Of a stretch of 64,000 nt of DNA, positions 48,301 through 59,243 are shown piece after piece (position 1 is the stretch's first letter; every line of letters starts with the position of its first letter). A model generated the notes under the pieces. That model did not search any database. It saw nothing but the letters and a program-made list of their open reading frames with translations, and was not told the origin of the DNA. Source of the stretch: Temnothorax longispinosus (Eukaryota; Arthropoda; Insecta; Hymenoptera; Formicidae); NCBI RefSeq assembly GCF_030848805.1, contig NC_092358.1, positions 23,399,832 to 23,463,831 of the forward strand, read 5' to 3'. The translations under genes and the position numbers were made by a program.

Positions 48301-51300
48301 GTCATTATATAGTTCAATCAAGAAAAAAAATGTTGAAATATAAAGTTGAAATTCTTATAAGAATTTTCTTCGTTTAACGCAATATAAGCTCATTTCAAGA
48401 TTTCCACGCTGAAACTAAAGATATTTTTAAATCAAGAATAATCTTTTTTTTCTGTGATACAAAATAATTTGATATATCTGTTAATTTGCCCAAAATGGGG
48501 CTACTTTCTTTATATTTCCTCGCATATGAGCGAAAGATTGAAAAACTCCCAATTATAAATCCCATACAATCGCGTGTGTTAAAACCGCCAAACAAGTCTC
48601 TTATAAATCGTGTCGCGGTATTAAATTTATATTTGATTGTAATACGGATAGGTAGGGAAATGAATAGGTAAGACTATAGATCGGAATACGGGTAGGTACA
48701 CTGAGAAAAAAGTTATTAACTTGACTAAATGTGTTCAACTGATTACCATTTTTTAAATTGAAATATTCAACTAGTATTTAAATCAAATTACGTCATGTTA
48801 AATTTAATAATGTTATATTTAATTATTTAAATACTTGAATATTTTAATTTAAAAAATGGTAATCAGTTGAACACATTTAGTCAAGTTAACAACTTTTCTC
48901 TCAGTATAGGGATACAGGTAGATAGGTAGGTAGATAGGTATGCGGGCAGGTAGGGATTCGGGTAGGCAAGGATAAAGGGATATAACTCGATAGTTAAAAA
49001 AAAATTGTAGACAAAGTAATAATAAAAATGTTAATATAATAATAATAAATATAATTATATTTATTATTAATATATTTTTAATTATAACAACTCAAAAAGT
49101 GTTAAATAATACTAATTTTTATATTGAATAATTTTTATATTAAAAATTATTTAATATATTAAAAATTAGTATTTTATATTAAATAATACAAATTTTATAG
49201 ACATTGTATTACACGTTATTATATTGTAAATATTGTAAATATTATGTAATCGGATGTGTATAATGTATAATAAGACAAAAATTATGACGTGTTTGGTGAA
49301 TTTTTTAAAACTTATTTTAAAACAGTAGTTTTTATTAAAAGTTTTTACATTAGTTTTTATTAAACTAAAAAATTGTTAATAAATTTGGGAGATCTTTCAC
49401 TAAAAATTTTGTATTAAAAAATAACTATTATGGCAAGTATTAGGTGTTTACCTATGAGGAAGCCATTATATCTACACATATATATGTATAACGGAAACTT
49501 ATCTCATAGGTAAACACCTAATAATATCATTTATTAAATAACAGTGTGAAAAGGTTCGATGCTAAGGCAATGATCATTTACGTATAGAATTTTGCTTACG
49601 AAAATCGACAACACATTATTGTTAGATATTATAAAATAAATAAATTTAAGACTACATAAAATAAATAAATTAAAAAAAAAGAATGCCAACAGTACGCGGT
49701 GTTCCCAAACGGTCACCCATTTAAGTACTAACCACGCTCAACGTTGCTTGACTTAAGTGATCGGACGAGAACTTGTAGTGTACCAACGTGATTTGACCGT
49801 TGACGAAGGATCTTTCTTATAAAGAGATGACATACTTCTTTATCAATCTTTCTGTTACATTTATTATATATTTTTTAAAAGATATATGCATCAATTTGTT
49901 ATTAATATTAATAAATAGATATTAATATATTTATATAATTAACCGTAAAATAATAGATAATATATATGTATAATTTTATATATTATATCACAGGTTATTA
50001 TTTTAATTAATTTTATATAATAAAAAATGTGTAATAACAATATAAAATAAATAAATTTATGACTACATAAAATAAATAAATTTAAAAAATGCCAATAGTG
50101 CACGGTGTTTTCAAATGGTCATCCATTTAAGTACTAATATTTAGCTTTAGTATTGTAAATTATTCTATAAAAGTATAAGCTATAAATGATAAATATAAAA
50201 CAAAAACAAAAAATTAAGTTTTTTTGTGAAATTTTGACTTTCAGATTGTCACTCATTATAAAAATTAGTATTTAAAACGTCATATTTTATCTCGTTCTTG
50301 ATGAATCATTTTCGTGAATTTCATATGATATTAAATATTTGTTAAACGAATTTTTAAATTACGTTTGGCGTTAAATATGTTAAATCGCTAAAAATTACAA
50401 ATGCAAACACCGTGTTATTTTCACGTTCATAGACGCGATCGCTGCCTCGGTGATAGGGCCTTATCGTTGTCCCTCGCGTCAGGTGGACGCTAGTAAATTC
50501 GTGATGGTTTGTACCAATGGAGAGTTGTAACAATCTTTATCATAGACAGTTATTTCTCGTCGGTTTTTATAGGATCCATCTGCGGCGCCTAGTTCGGTGC
50601 CTCGTTGAATCTAAGGGTTTCCGTTGTAGGGCCGAAATTAATTTTGAGTTTTCTTGGCGGTTCCCGAAAGCAGTGGTTTCGGCAATAAGTTAACGACGAC
50701 AACTACTTAATTTTTAAAGTCAAATCACAAAATTGATTGAACATATTCTGAGAGAAGAGACTTTATTCTTTTTATTAAATATTCTTCCATTAATTAATAT
50801 CAATATGTTACTTTGACGCTAAAAAACTTAGCAGATTGAACACGGATAGTTACTGCTTGCTTATAAACAATTATACTATAGAAATAAAAAACTTAAGTTT
50901 GGTTTTATAAGACTCGTTTGAGAAAAAAGGGGTTACAAATGAATATATTTTCTTATCTAAACTTTAGTTTCTTTTAAGAAACTAACTTTTTCAGGCACAG
51001 GATACTTCGCCGTTCTAAAACATTAATTAATTAATTTTTAAATTTTTCAGGTTGTTTAATATAATTTAATATATTTAATATAATAAAATACATATGCAAT
51101 ATATACATGATGTTACGTAAACAATTTTTAGCTTGTAATTTACTGGATAAAATTTTATGAAAAAGACTTGTATAGTTATTGAAATAAATTATTGTGATGA
51201 TATGATGAACATAATTAAAAATGTGCGGGTACTTAATAAATTTGAGACGAATCGACGGGACCCTGATATCAGTAAGATTTTGACAATTCTAATTATCTAA

Positions 51301-51977
51301 ATATTACATTTAATATTTAGATAATCCTATTTAATTATTTGCTCACAATTGATTAAATATTACAGAAAAATGAATTTTATACTATTAGATATTTAACTAT
51401 AAAATTAATTGAAATCTCACTGTTATTGGTTCAATTAGTCTCGAACAGTCGGTACCCGAGAACTTTCGTACTCGCACATATGTATAATAAACTACAATAG
51501 ATTACAAAGACGTATATGTATTTTATTTCTAAATATAATTATTTGTACCCATCACTCTCTGATAGAAATTGTTCTATCCATGTTTGTAATAAAAAATGCT
51601 TTTCTTAATAATGGAAGAATAATATAATATTTCGCGCGCGAATCTTGATCTTATAAGGAGTTTTGATGAATATCAATTAAATTATCGTGAAAACATATTC
51701 GGGTATTGCATAATACTTGCATTATGCAAATATTTGGAAAGAGATGAGTCGTTAATTCGCTGCCGAAATGACCGCTATCGGGAACAGTCTGGAAGATCCG
51801 AGATTCGTTTCCTCCTGCAGCGGGGTCCTTTTGGTGTTCAACGAGTCACTTAACTTTCCTTCGCAGATTGATTCCGTGGAACACGACAGAAGCAGAGCAC
51901 AGCCGCTCTCCACTATGTGGATCGTTCTTCTTTACGTCGGATACTACCCGGCGTGCCACTCGGCGGAGGGATCTTGA
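45392..51977 (+). CDS. Candidate undescribed spliced gene: small signal/anchor protein with degenerate chitin-binding-like domain
   Basis: Four exons can be chained in consistent phase: 45392-45474 (MKLKERPDVLRGGGGPRETS start, GTAAGT donor), 45742-45794, 50433-50526 and 51788-51977, giving 139 aa. The second exon supplies a hydrophobic segment (ATLGIIVATWLSNSACC) that could be a signal peptide or anchor. Exons 3-4 read YRCPSRQVDASKFVMVC, then CTNGEFLEDPRFVSSC, then SGVLLVFNESLNF. This resembles a CBM14/peritrophin-A domain (C..DcSKFyvC.NG....C..GLvFNe) with three of its six cysteines missing. The last exon then has a hydrophobic stretch near the C-terminus. The first two exons have good splice sites. 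The exon 3 donor (TT|GTAACA) and exon 4 acceptor are weak; without them exon 3 ends at TAA50530 after about 77 residues. The gene sits in the 10.7-kb gap between the NPC2 copies. Function is unknown; the domain call is tentative. Confidence 0.4.
47517..47649. mobile_element. Foldback MITE with TA duplication
   Basis: A 133-bp element with about 52-bp terminal inverted repeats starting GGGTAAACTCGGGT and ending in its complement. The left-arm block AGATGGCCATACAGGAAAGA is mirrored with one or two mismatches. It is flanked by TA on both sides (47515-47516, 47650-47651), which suits a Tc1/mariner-type MITE. Confidence 0.8.
47763..48201. repeat. Long near-perfect palindrome, arms of about 200 bp
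   Basis: The left arm (about 47763-47985) is mirrored by the right arm (about 47997-48201) around an AT-rich centre near 47990. Shared blocks include AGTTTTCAAATATCTTGACA and AACCAGAATATTGTTTTGAG, with small indels and scattered mismatches; identity is about 90 % by eye. A transcript through it would fold into a long hairpin. It could be a MITE or an hpRNA-type source of small RNAs. Confidence 0.8.
48216..48438. repeat. Inverted repeat, arms of about 75 bp with a 77-bp spacer
   Basis: The left arm 48216-48288 contains GTGGAAATCTTGAAATGAG and ATATTGCGTTAAACGAAGAA; the right arm 48366-48438 is its complement with a few changes. It immediately follows the long palindrome. The spacer has a smaller imperfect inverted repeat. 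Confidence 0.75.
48700..48905. mobile_element. Foldback MITE (ACTGAGA... termini) inserted in a GGTA minisatellite
   Basis: A 206-bp element with terminal inverted repeats of about 75-80 bp. The left arm runs from ACTGAGAAAAAAGTTATTAA through AACTTGACTAAATGTGTTCA, and the right arm is its complement, ending TCTCAGT. It splits a degenerate (GGTA)n tract lying on both sides (about 48645-48699 and 48906-48975). Target duplication is not clear. Confidence 0.75.
48906..48975. repeat. Degenerate (GGTA)n minisatellite
   Basis: Repeated GGTA/GATA/GGCA units continue the tract found left of the MITE at about 48645-48699. Confidence 0.7.
49440..49521. mobile_element. Minimal mariner-type MITE with TA duplication
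   Basis: An 82-bp element with perfect terminal inverted repeats of about 20 bp (TTAGGTGTTTACCTATGAG and complement), flanked by TA at 49438-49439 and 49522-49523. The TTAGGTG end and TA site match mariner-type elements. Confidence 0.8.
49681..49804 (-). ncRNA. 5S rRNA-derived sequence (pseudogene or 5S-derived SINE head)
   Basis: Read on the minus strand, about 124 nt align along the whole of 5S rRNA. The block TTCTCGTCCGATCACTTAAG is followed by AAGCAACG (internal box A region), GCGTGGTTAGTACTT, then ATGGGTGACCGTTTGGGAAC, ACCGCGT and TTGGC. The internal pol III control elements are recognisable. It diverges at the 5' side and carries changes (for example GATCACTTAAGTCAAG), so it is probably not a functional rRNA. 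It runs directly into a T-run, a pol III terminator-like end, and then into an AT-rich tail that is shared with a second partial copy at 50.1 kb. Confidence 0.75.
50040..50137 (-). repeat. Second, partial 5S-derived copy with the same tail
   Basis: On the minus strand, TTAGTACTTAAATGGATGAC leads into CCATTTGAAAACACCG and ends ATTGGCATT. This is the 3' third of 5S with the same ATGG-type change as the copy at 49.7 kb, followed by the same AAATTTATTTATTTTATGTA tail. The homologous block is 49629-49737. A shared tail beyond the RNA end argues for a mobile or duplicated unit and not two independent rRNA pseudogenes. Confidence 0.7.
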
Positions 51978-53275
51978 TCTGATCAAATCATTGAGCTAGT
52001 TATCCTCCATGCACTGAATGCGGCGATAACGCGATTTTTACTCGTGGTTTTTTAAAGTTTGCAAAATCTATCTCCCGTTGAAAGTAAAACGGGCGCGTTG
52101 TACCAGATATTATAAAAATTACATATATCGGGATTGACTCGGAGTCATTTCATTCGTCGCGTATTTTTCAGTTTGATCATTGCCTTAGACCAAAATTTTT
52201 TCTATTTTTTCGGGTACTTGTCATTTTCTTTAAATCTCGCATATAATATATAGTATACGTATGCCAATAATTATCATTCTCCCTGATTGAGAGACGCATA
52301 GATAATAAATTTATTAACGATCTTTTTGATCGTAGTTTCTCACATAAATTAAATACAGTAGTAAAATAAACTTTGAAATTTTGATTAAATAATTAATAAG
52401 AAATGCTATATAACAATCACATGTTTTTTATTGTGATAACTTTGTGTTATTGTACAGTCGCCGCCAATGATTCCTTTCCTGAGGTATTCTTATGTTCCCC
52501 CCTTATCTCAGCGGGGTCCTACGCATACCGAATGTTGCATATCATTTTATGTCAAAAAGAAATATTGTATATAATTTTATTGTAGATTATATATATTTTC
52601 AATTTTATAATGTTGCATCTATTGTTGTATATATTTAATGTTGTATCAATTTTATAATGTATATTGTAAATTGTAAGAGGAATAAAATAAATGTAAAAAT
52701 GTAAAAAAATGCATTGTAAATAAAAGAGGACCGCCAGTCGGAATCGGCGGGGGTGTGGTGGAGGGCCTCTAGGATGAAGTCAGATAGAAACAGGTCACAT
52801 ATCAGAAGATATTTAAAAAACTAACATTTTTAAATTAAATATAATAGTCAAATTAAATATATTTTATTAAATTGTTTTGACAAAACATTTGTACGATTGA
52901 TTCGTTAATGAATTGTAATTAAATTAATGTTAAACAAGACATTAAGAAATATATAATAAAGAAATAGCGCGCGTCTGTGATGTCTAATTAAAGTAAAAAA
53001 GGAAACAAATATTATAAGATAAAAAAGTCTCGAAAAGGTAACTGATTGTTAAAAAAAAAAAGAAATATCCATCATTGAAAAGATAGTAAACTTCCAATTA
53101 GCTCGATCGGTACCTCGGCAACAAGAAAAGCGAGTCGAGGCGCTCTTTTGTTAGGTAGGGGGATGTGACATATTTTGAGACAACTACGGACTAGTACGGA
53201 CTACGGAGTCAGTAGTGTCAGTACGGAGTACGGAGCGTGGCACGTTATTAGCCACGCAGAAGCCATAGTAGCAAG
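51978..53275. other. Spacer upstream of NPC2 copy 2
   Basis: AT-rich, with a GC-rich island at about 52729-52790 of unknown origin (possibly a transposon scrap) and short tandem TACGGA-type repeats at 53189-53240 just before the NPC2 start. The 60-aa ORF at 52403-52585 follows an acceptor-like site but has no partner. Confidence 0.4.
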
Positions 53276-55834
53276 ATGAGTCGGGTGACGATCGTCGTGT
53301 TCACGCTTTTCTACGCGTTATGTTATTCTGCGTCCTGTCACGCCGTCACATTTGATGATTGCGGTGAGTGTGCGCTTGTTATCGTTAATCTGGAACTGGG
53401 CAAATCATTTTGAAAAAAAAATCATTTTGCAATAAACTCACGCTGAATAAAAGATAATAATACTTATTAATAATACTAATCACAATGCTGAAGGGCTGCT
53501 GTGTTTCTGGTAAATTGTTTATTGTACGTGTAGAAGGTTAAAATTTGATAGAAAAATTGAAATTATTGTAACAAACAAATAAATTAAATAAAAAAATTAA
53601 ATAAAACATCAATAAACAAATTAACTATGCAAAGTTAAATTAATTATCATCAATTATTGTCGATGATAATTAATAACTATTACTAAAATAATGTTGAATT
53701 TTTAGAGAATTATTTGTCACGTTATCGTTCAGAATTATGAAAGGAACAAGGGTATATTTTAAGAAACAAAAGAGGCAAGGAAAGATCCATTTTCTTATCG
53801 ACACTTTCTGAAGTTTTTTTTGTCTACCTTCGAAGTTTATTGTCAGATATGTGTCTGTCGCAGATAGCGAGCAGGAAAGTGTAATGTATATGTTATGATT
53901 AAAAAAGAACGTATTCAGCAGATCTAATTTCAAAGAGTTCAAATTTCAACTAAACATATTTACTTCTAGATATCTAGGAAGTACGTGCTTTTAATACCAA
54001 AAGATAACGAACGATATAAACATATTCATTATCAATTTATCATCCTTTTATACATTCTGCTGTCTAAAATTAATAAATTCCACGCAGTGAAATAATCACG
54101 TCATTTCGATTACAAACTAAAAATATATTTATAATGCGTTTTTTCTCTTTATCATAGTTGCACTATTTTTTTCACCCATTTTGATTCCGTATTCACTATA
54201 TACACATTTTTTATTTTAAAGAGAAATGTTCTACTTCGGAAAAGACAGCAAGGGAATCTCTTGTTAATATATCTAACAAAGTTTTATTAAATATATATAT
54301 TTTTTTACCGAACAGCGTTGTTTGTCCCCCAATCAAACCAAAGGCTGATTACGTTATCAGTAATGTGTGTCCGGTTTAAAATGAAGAATGTGACGCATAT
54401 TTTCATAGTGATCTGAAAATGGTGACTCGCATCTATTAAGTCATGTTACACGAGATTTGAGTTATCATATCAAAGATATCAATGCATAACAAAGGAGGAC
54501 AAAGAACGAAGCGCATTGCTAGTGCCGTCGACCGTATTATTATCTAATTGTAGGATACTTTCTACAAGGAACTTGTCCACTAGAAATTATAACAAAATTT
54601 CGAGAAATTTTGTTAGCGAACATAATTAAAATTCTTGAAATTTTATTACCACACGTTTTGTTATTAATCCAATTTCTTAAGATAATCTTTGTTATAATTA
54701 CAAAAATAATAATACAAAATTTTAATTAATTATACTTTAATTATTTTTTTATGGAAATTTATACAAGTGAAATTGAATGTGGTTTTACCTAATTATTGCG
54801 AAATTATATAATTAGAGCAGTCCACTTTTTAAATTATTTAACACTTTTAATTATTTTCGAGCATATTTAATATATTACTTAATATATATACCTAATATTT
54901 ATTTAATATATTTAGACTTTGATTTTAATTTAACACATATTTAGGACTTAATATAATTCATACTAATTTACATTACATTTTAGGCTCAACATTAGGCAAA
55001 TTCACGGAAGTATTGGTCTCGGGATGTAAAACGTCTGATGAAAAATGTGTTTTACAGCGCGGCGCTAACGCATCTATATCCATCAAATTTACACCTAGTG
55101 AGTACGAGAATTATATACAAAATTGCATATCCAATTTATCGGTAAGAGAATTCGATTTTAAATTGATGATATTAAAACTATTTCAATTATTGATTACATA
55201 TTATCTAAGATCTATGTTATTAATATAGATAGACATTTTATAATTGCGATGTTTTTGCGTGCATTTTATAATTGTGTTTCTTTTTTGCAGATAAAGACAT
55301 CTCAGCAGTCAATGTACGTGTATACGGCGTAGTGTTAGACGTTCCGGTACCTTTTCCATTAGACAAGCCTGACGCGTGCAAGGATCCTGACGATGGAATT
55401 GATTGTCCTTTACACAAGGATCAAGAGTATCATTATACGACCACACTGCTTGTGCAGAAGAAGTCTCCTCGGGTAATCAACATTTAAAATTCATATTTAA
55501 CCGTTTCGATTTTTTAGATTCAAGTTCATTTAGATTTTATGGGTATTTGGATATAATTTGAGTGGAATGTTTAATTTAATTTATATCTCTTGAACAACTA
55601 GTTAACAAGTTTTATTCTAATAATTTAAAAACTTATAATTCCTTATTTGTAATTTATTAAATATACTAACTTAGTCATTAAGAATATTTTTTTATGTGTA
55701 CAATAAAGTGTGTGTATAATTAAAAATTTATAATTTTTATTATCTTTCAGGTGAACGTCTATATTAAGTGGGCGTTTATAAATGAGAACAAGGAAAAAAT
55801 AGTGTGCATAGGATTTCCAGCTAAAGTTAAGTGA
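53276..55834 (+). CDS. NPC2-like ML-domain secreted lipid-binding protein, copy 2, 4 exons
   Basis: Exons 53276-53363, 54984-55097, 55291-55472 and 55751-55834 (phases 1, 1, 0) give 155 aa. The signal peptide MSRVTIVVFTLFYALCYSAS is followed by the ML domain with all six cysteines (DDC, SGC, EKC, DAC, DCP, VC) and the VPFPLDKPDACKDPDDG loop. Exons 2, 3 and 4 have the same lengths as in copy 1 (114, 182 and 84 bp), which shows tandem duplication. Sequence has drifted substantially, for example NASI after the third cysteine gives a potential N-glycosylation site not seen in copy 1. Intron 1 is larger here (1.62 kb against 1.08 kb). Likely function: extracellular sterol or semiochemical carrier. 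Confidence 0.94.
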
Positions 55835-56500
55835 TTCAAAAGATATTATTTCAACAACTAGAAACAAAAGAAAAATACTAAAGATTATATCTTGATAAAT
55901 ATAAATGTGCCATTTTCTAGATAACATATTTTGACATATTTAATACATTATTTAATTTTAAATATTACCATGTCAATGCATATTCATAAGAAAAATAAAT
56001 AAATGAAATAAAAATAAAAAGGTAATCCACATTGTTGATATATATAAATGTATTTAAATTTCAAATTTTTCAACTTGACATTTAAGTTTTTAACTATAAA
56101 CGATTTAGAATGTTGTAAGATAAAAATGTGTATAATGCAGAGTAATTCTATACGTTAATCTGTGAGTATTTTTTATTCAGTACTCTATCAGATATTTTCC
56201 TTTGTCAGATGTTCCAACTTGATATTTTTTTCTTTGTAACTATTTCACTATTGAGTTAAACATTAGTCGTTGCTATTGAAAGCTAACAACATTGGTATTC
56301 AGATTTAGCTAAAACAAATTTTTTTTTAAATCGTAATATGTACACACTATAGTAAAAATGGGTAAAGAATAGAAGAAATAAAATAAAAATAAGAATTGAA
56401 AGAAAGTACAGGAAACTCGACTAAAAAAAAGAAAAATATTTTCGTTTATCCGATCTAATACTTGGTAACTTTGGTCTTCTCCCCACTTTTTATAAATTAT
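55835..56500. other. Convergent 3' spacer between NPC2 copy 2 and STYX
   Basis: AT-rich DNA carrying the 3' ends of two convergent genes; AATAAA-type signals occur near 55994. No exon seen. Confidence 0.5.
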
Positions 56501-56502
56501 CA

Positions 56503-58574
56503 TCAACTGTCCATCATATTTTCGACCATATCTTGCGATCGATTGTCCATTTCAATCTGATGGAATGTTCGTTTGCTACGTTGAATTTCCGAACTTTGAT
56601 GATCGTTTTTCAGCGTCTTCTCTGCCTGGTAGATGGGCTCATATTCCTTTAGTTGTGTCATAAAACCTTCGTTTGGATTTATACAGAATCTTCTTTCCTG
56701 CACCATTATGTATGCGCGCCTAAAATGAATATTGCAGATTTTTCGATATTGTAATTTCAGTAAACGGAAATATATAATTAATATAACGTATAATTAATAT
56801 AATTACAGAGAATATGTAAAATGAATATACGATTCTGTAATTCAGTTTATCAATCATTGTCATGTTTATCGTCATTTATCAGTTTATCAATATTTTATAA
56901 TTCAGGTGAAAATGTATAGAAACATGTGTGACGACATGTATAGATATTTTTTTTAGAGAAAAGAAAAAACTTACGTTTGTGAAAGTTCATACGTTTCCAT
57001 AACATATGCCAAGACTAATGCGGCGGATCTCGAAATACCAGCATTTCCATGAACTAAGACTCGGCCACCCGAAATCAAGGCTTCATCAATGAATGCCTTT
57101 ACCTTTTTGAAATGTTGAATGATATTTTCCGTTATTGTGTCGGCGATCTCCAAGACTAGGTATCTGTAGAAAACAGAAATATGTAAAATATAATCATAAT
57201 TAAATATTAACCATTAAATGAAATTTAAAGTAAAAGAAGAAATGCAACCATTAGTAATTAAAAATAATAGAAAGGATAGTACTAAAGAAAATCAGAAATT
57301 AGAACTTTTTAAGTTTATAGAGCTGTTCTCTTCTTTGTTAAGCAACTATTAATAAGTTATTGCTATTAAGATCATATATGGCGATCGTGGCGCAGAGTGA
57401 TGTGCGCTGATTTAGTGAGCCGAAGATGCAGGGTTCAAATCTGATCAAAAATTTGTCGGATTTGATCGCTACAATCATCTCGGATGGTGATGGCAACCCA
57501 CGAAGAGTATCTTGCCACGAGAACCGCTCTGTATTTGGAGAGGAAACCGACTTCTCAAAGTTGTGGGTTGATCAGTAGACTGACAACCCACCCCAGAAAA
57601 CAAAATTTTTTCTCAAAACCTCAAAAATTCTGAGAAGGCCGATAGATAGACAGATTGATTGAATTAAGATCACGTACTTGAAGCTGTTGGGAAAGTTTGG
57701 CCTTATAAGGTTTGCCTCGATAGTATGTCTGACGCAAACTATGTGTGTTATTCCATGGTCAAGCAAAGACTGCAATTTGGAGCGACTGGCAGCACTGTAA
57801 GGACCGAGAAATACGCCAGGTACTACTTCCTGTAACACACAGTAAAAGTAGTTATACATATCAAATTAATAACGTATAATTTTTTTTTGTTAAAATAAGA
57901 AAGCGCAAGAAAATTAAGCTAAATTATAATAAGTAATTTAATATTGAGTTAATTAATTTTTTGTAAACTTTAAAGAGTTGTGAGTTAAAAAGAAAGTTTT
58001 ATAGTTCTACATTCGCACATTTGTTTTATCGATAGAATGGATTATTGGTGGTAAAGTTTGGCCGAATATTTTGTACTTATTATGCCAAATTGACATAATC
58101 ACCTGCATGTGTCTCCTCATTGTATAAGTCCAGTCCCTCATCTTCTCTAATGGGAAGATGCGATTAGAAATTTCAGGACATTCTTGGTCAGAATCTGATT
58201 CAGCAGTGCCTCTTCCGCTGCCTTCCTGCAATTGAGAATTAATATATTTTAAAATTACTTATGAACTTTAAAGGATCGTAAGATATATTATGTCTCGAAA
58301 TCAATTTCATATTTGTACCCGGTTGTATGTTAAATGTATACATTTTTTTCTTGGAACAAAATTTTCATCGTTTAAGGAAAAAATCCTGTGGCTTTTTCTC
58401 TAAAAGTTGATTATATACATCAGTAAAGTTAAGAGAAAGGACTAGCTGAATTTGTTTCAGACCTTAATATTACAAACTAAGATATTAAAAGTATTGTAAA
58501 ATATAATAAAGCGTTATGCTAATAAGTTTTTTAACTGCGGCATTTTTCCGTACTTGAACCGAACATACATCCAT
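56503..58574 (-). CDS. STYX: STYX, serine/threonine/tyrosine-interacting pseudophosphatase, 5 exons
   Basis: Minus-strand exons 58574-58554 (MDVCSVQ, tentative), 58225-58103, 57829-57678, 57163-56975 and 56719-56503 join in phase to 233 aa. Seen: WTYTMRRHMQEVVPGVFLGP matches the STYX start of the dual-specificity phosphatase fold. The P-loop at about 137-145 reads HGNAGISRS, with Gly138 where an active phosphatase has Cys, the defining STYX substitution. The stretch VQERRFCINPNEGF follows, then a charged tail with an R/K-rich SKRTFHQ segment. STYX binds phosphorylated or MAPK-type partners without catalysis and is described as a nuclear anchor for ERK and a modulator of F-box proteins. The first exon is inferred from an ATG, a phase-0 donor and a good TTGCAG acceptor; if wrong, the start would be Met38 within exon 2. 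A SINE sits in intron 3. Confidence 0.92.
57375..57662 (+). mobile_element. tRNA-derived SINE in STYX intron 3
   Basis: A 288-bp element. The pol III A box (TGGCGCAGAGTGA at about 57388) and B box (GGTTCAAATCT at about 57432) form a tRNA-like head, followed by a unique body and a GATA/GACA-type tail ending ATTGATTGA. Identical 10-bp target duplications ATTAAGATCA flank it (57365-57374 and 57663-57672). It lies antisense to STYX. Confidence 0.85.
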
Positions 58575-59202
58575 GCTCGAGAGAAAAAGGAAACTGAAGA
58601 TATGAAGTTCACTCGGAATATAACAAATAGGACAAATCTGGTGTCAATGCCACTGCTAAAATCCAAATAATGCACATCTCTCTTTAATCGCTGTTTACTC
58701 TCTCGGATAGCGTCACGTGGCCCAGTGTGTTGAATATTGCCCTTTATCGACGTCCTTTCATGCCGATATACTTGCCGTTAAACGAACGATCGAATTATTA
58801 ATCGTCATCGTCGGCGCTATGTAATGATGCAGGGATACGTGACTTCATAACCTATCATGACCTATCATTTATTACGACTGTGTTCTAAAATTCACCTGTC
58901 AAAGTGTCAACAGTGAACGCTGGAAATCTATAGTACCCGTGACGTACGCTGTAGATTTTCAGCGCTGGCGATAGTGGCGATGAATTTTGAAACACGGTTT
59001 ATGTGCAATGAAATCGCCTGTAGAGTGTAGAGACCGTAGAGACCTCTCGCAGAAAGTCCTCTGTTCGTTTTAGCTGAACTTCTCGCTCTCGCACAGTTCA
59101 TATTTTCTCTTTTTCTCTCCAACGTGAAAAGAAAAAGAACAAAAGATGAACCGTGCAAGAAGTACAGCAAACGAACAGGCCTAAAAAGTCACATCTGGAT
59201 TG

Positions 59203-59207
<5 letters not shown>

Positions 59208-59236
<29 letters not shown>
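59208..59236. repeat. (GA)n microsatellite
   Basis: About 28 bp of GA repeats upstream of STYX. Confidence 0.9.

Positions 59237-59243
<7 letters not shown>

Noticed and set aside
49681..49804. Functional 5S rRNA gene
   Set aside because: The 5' third is diverged and compensatory pairing looks broken, and the 3' flank is shared with a truncated copy, so a pseudogene or SINE head is more likely.
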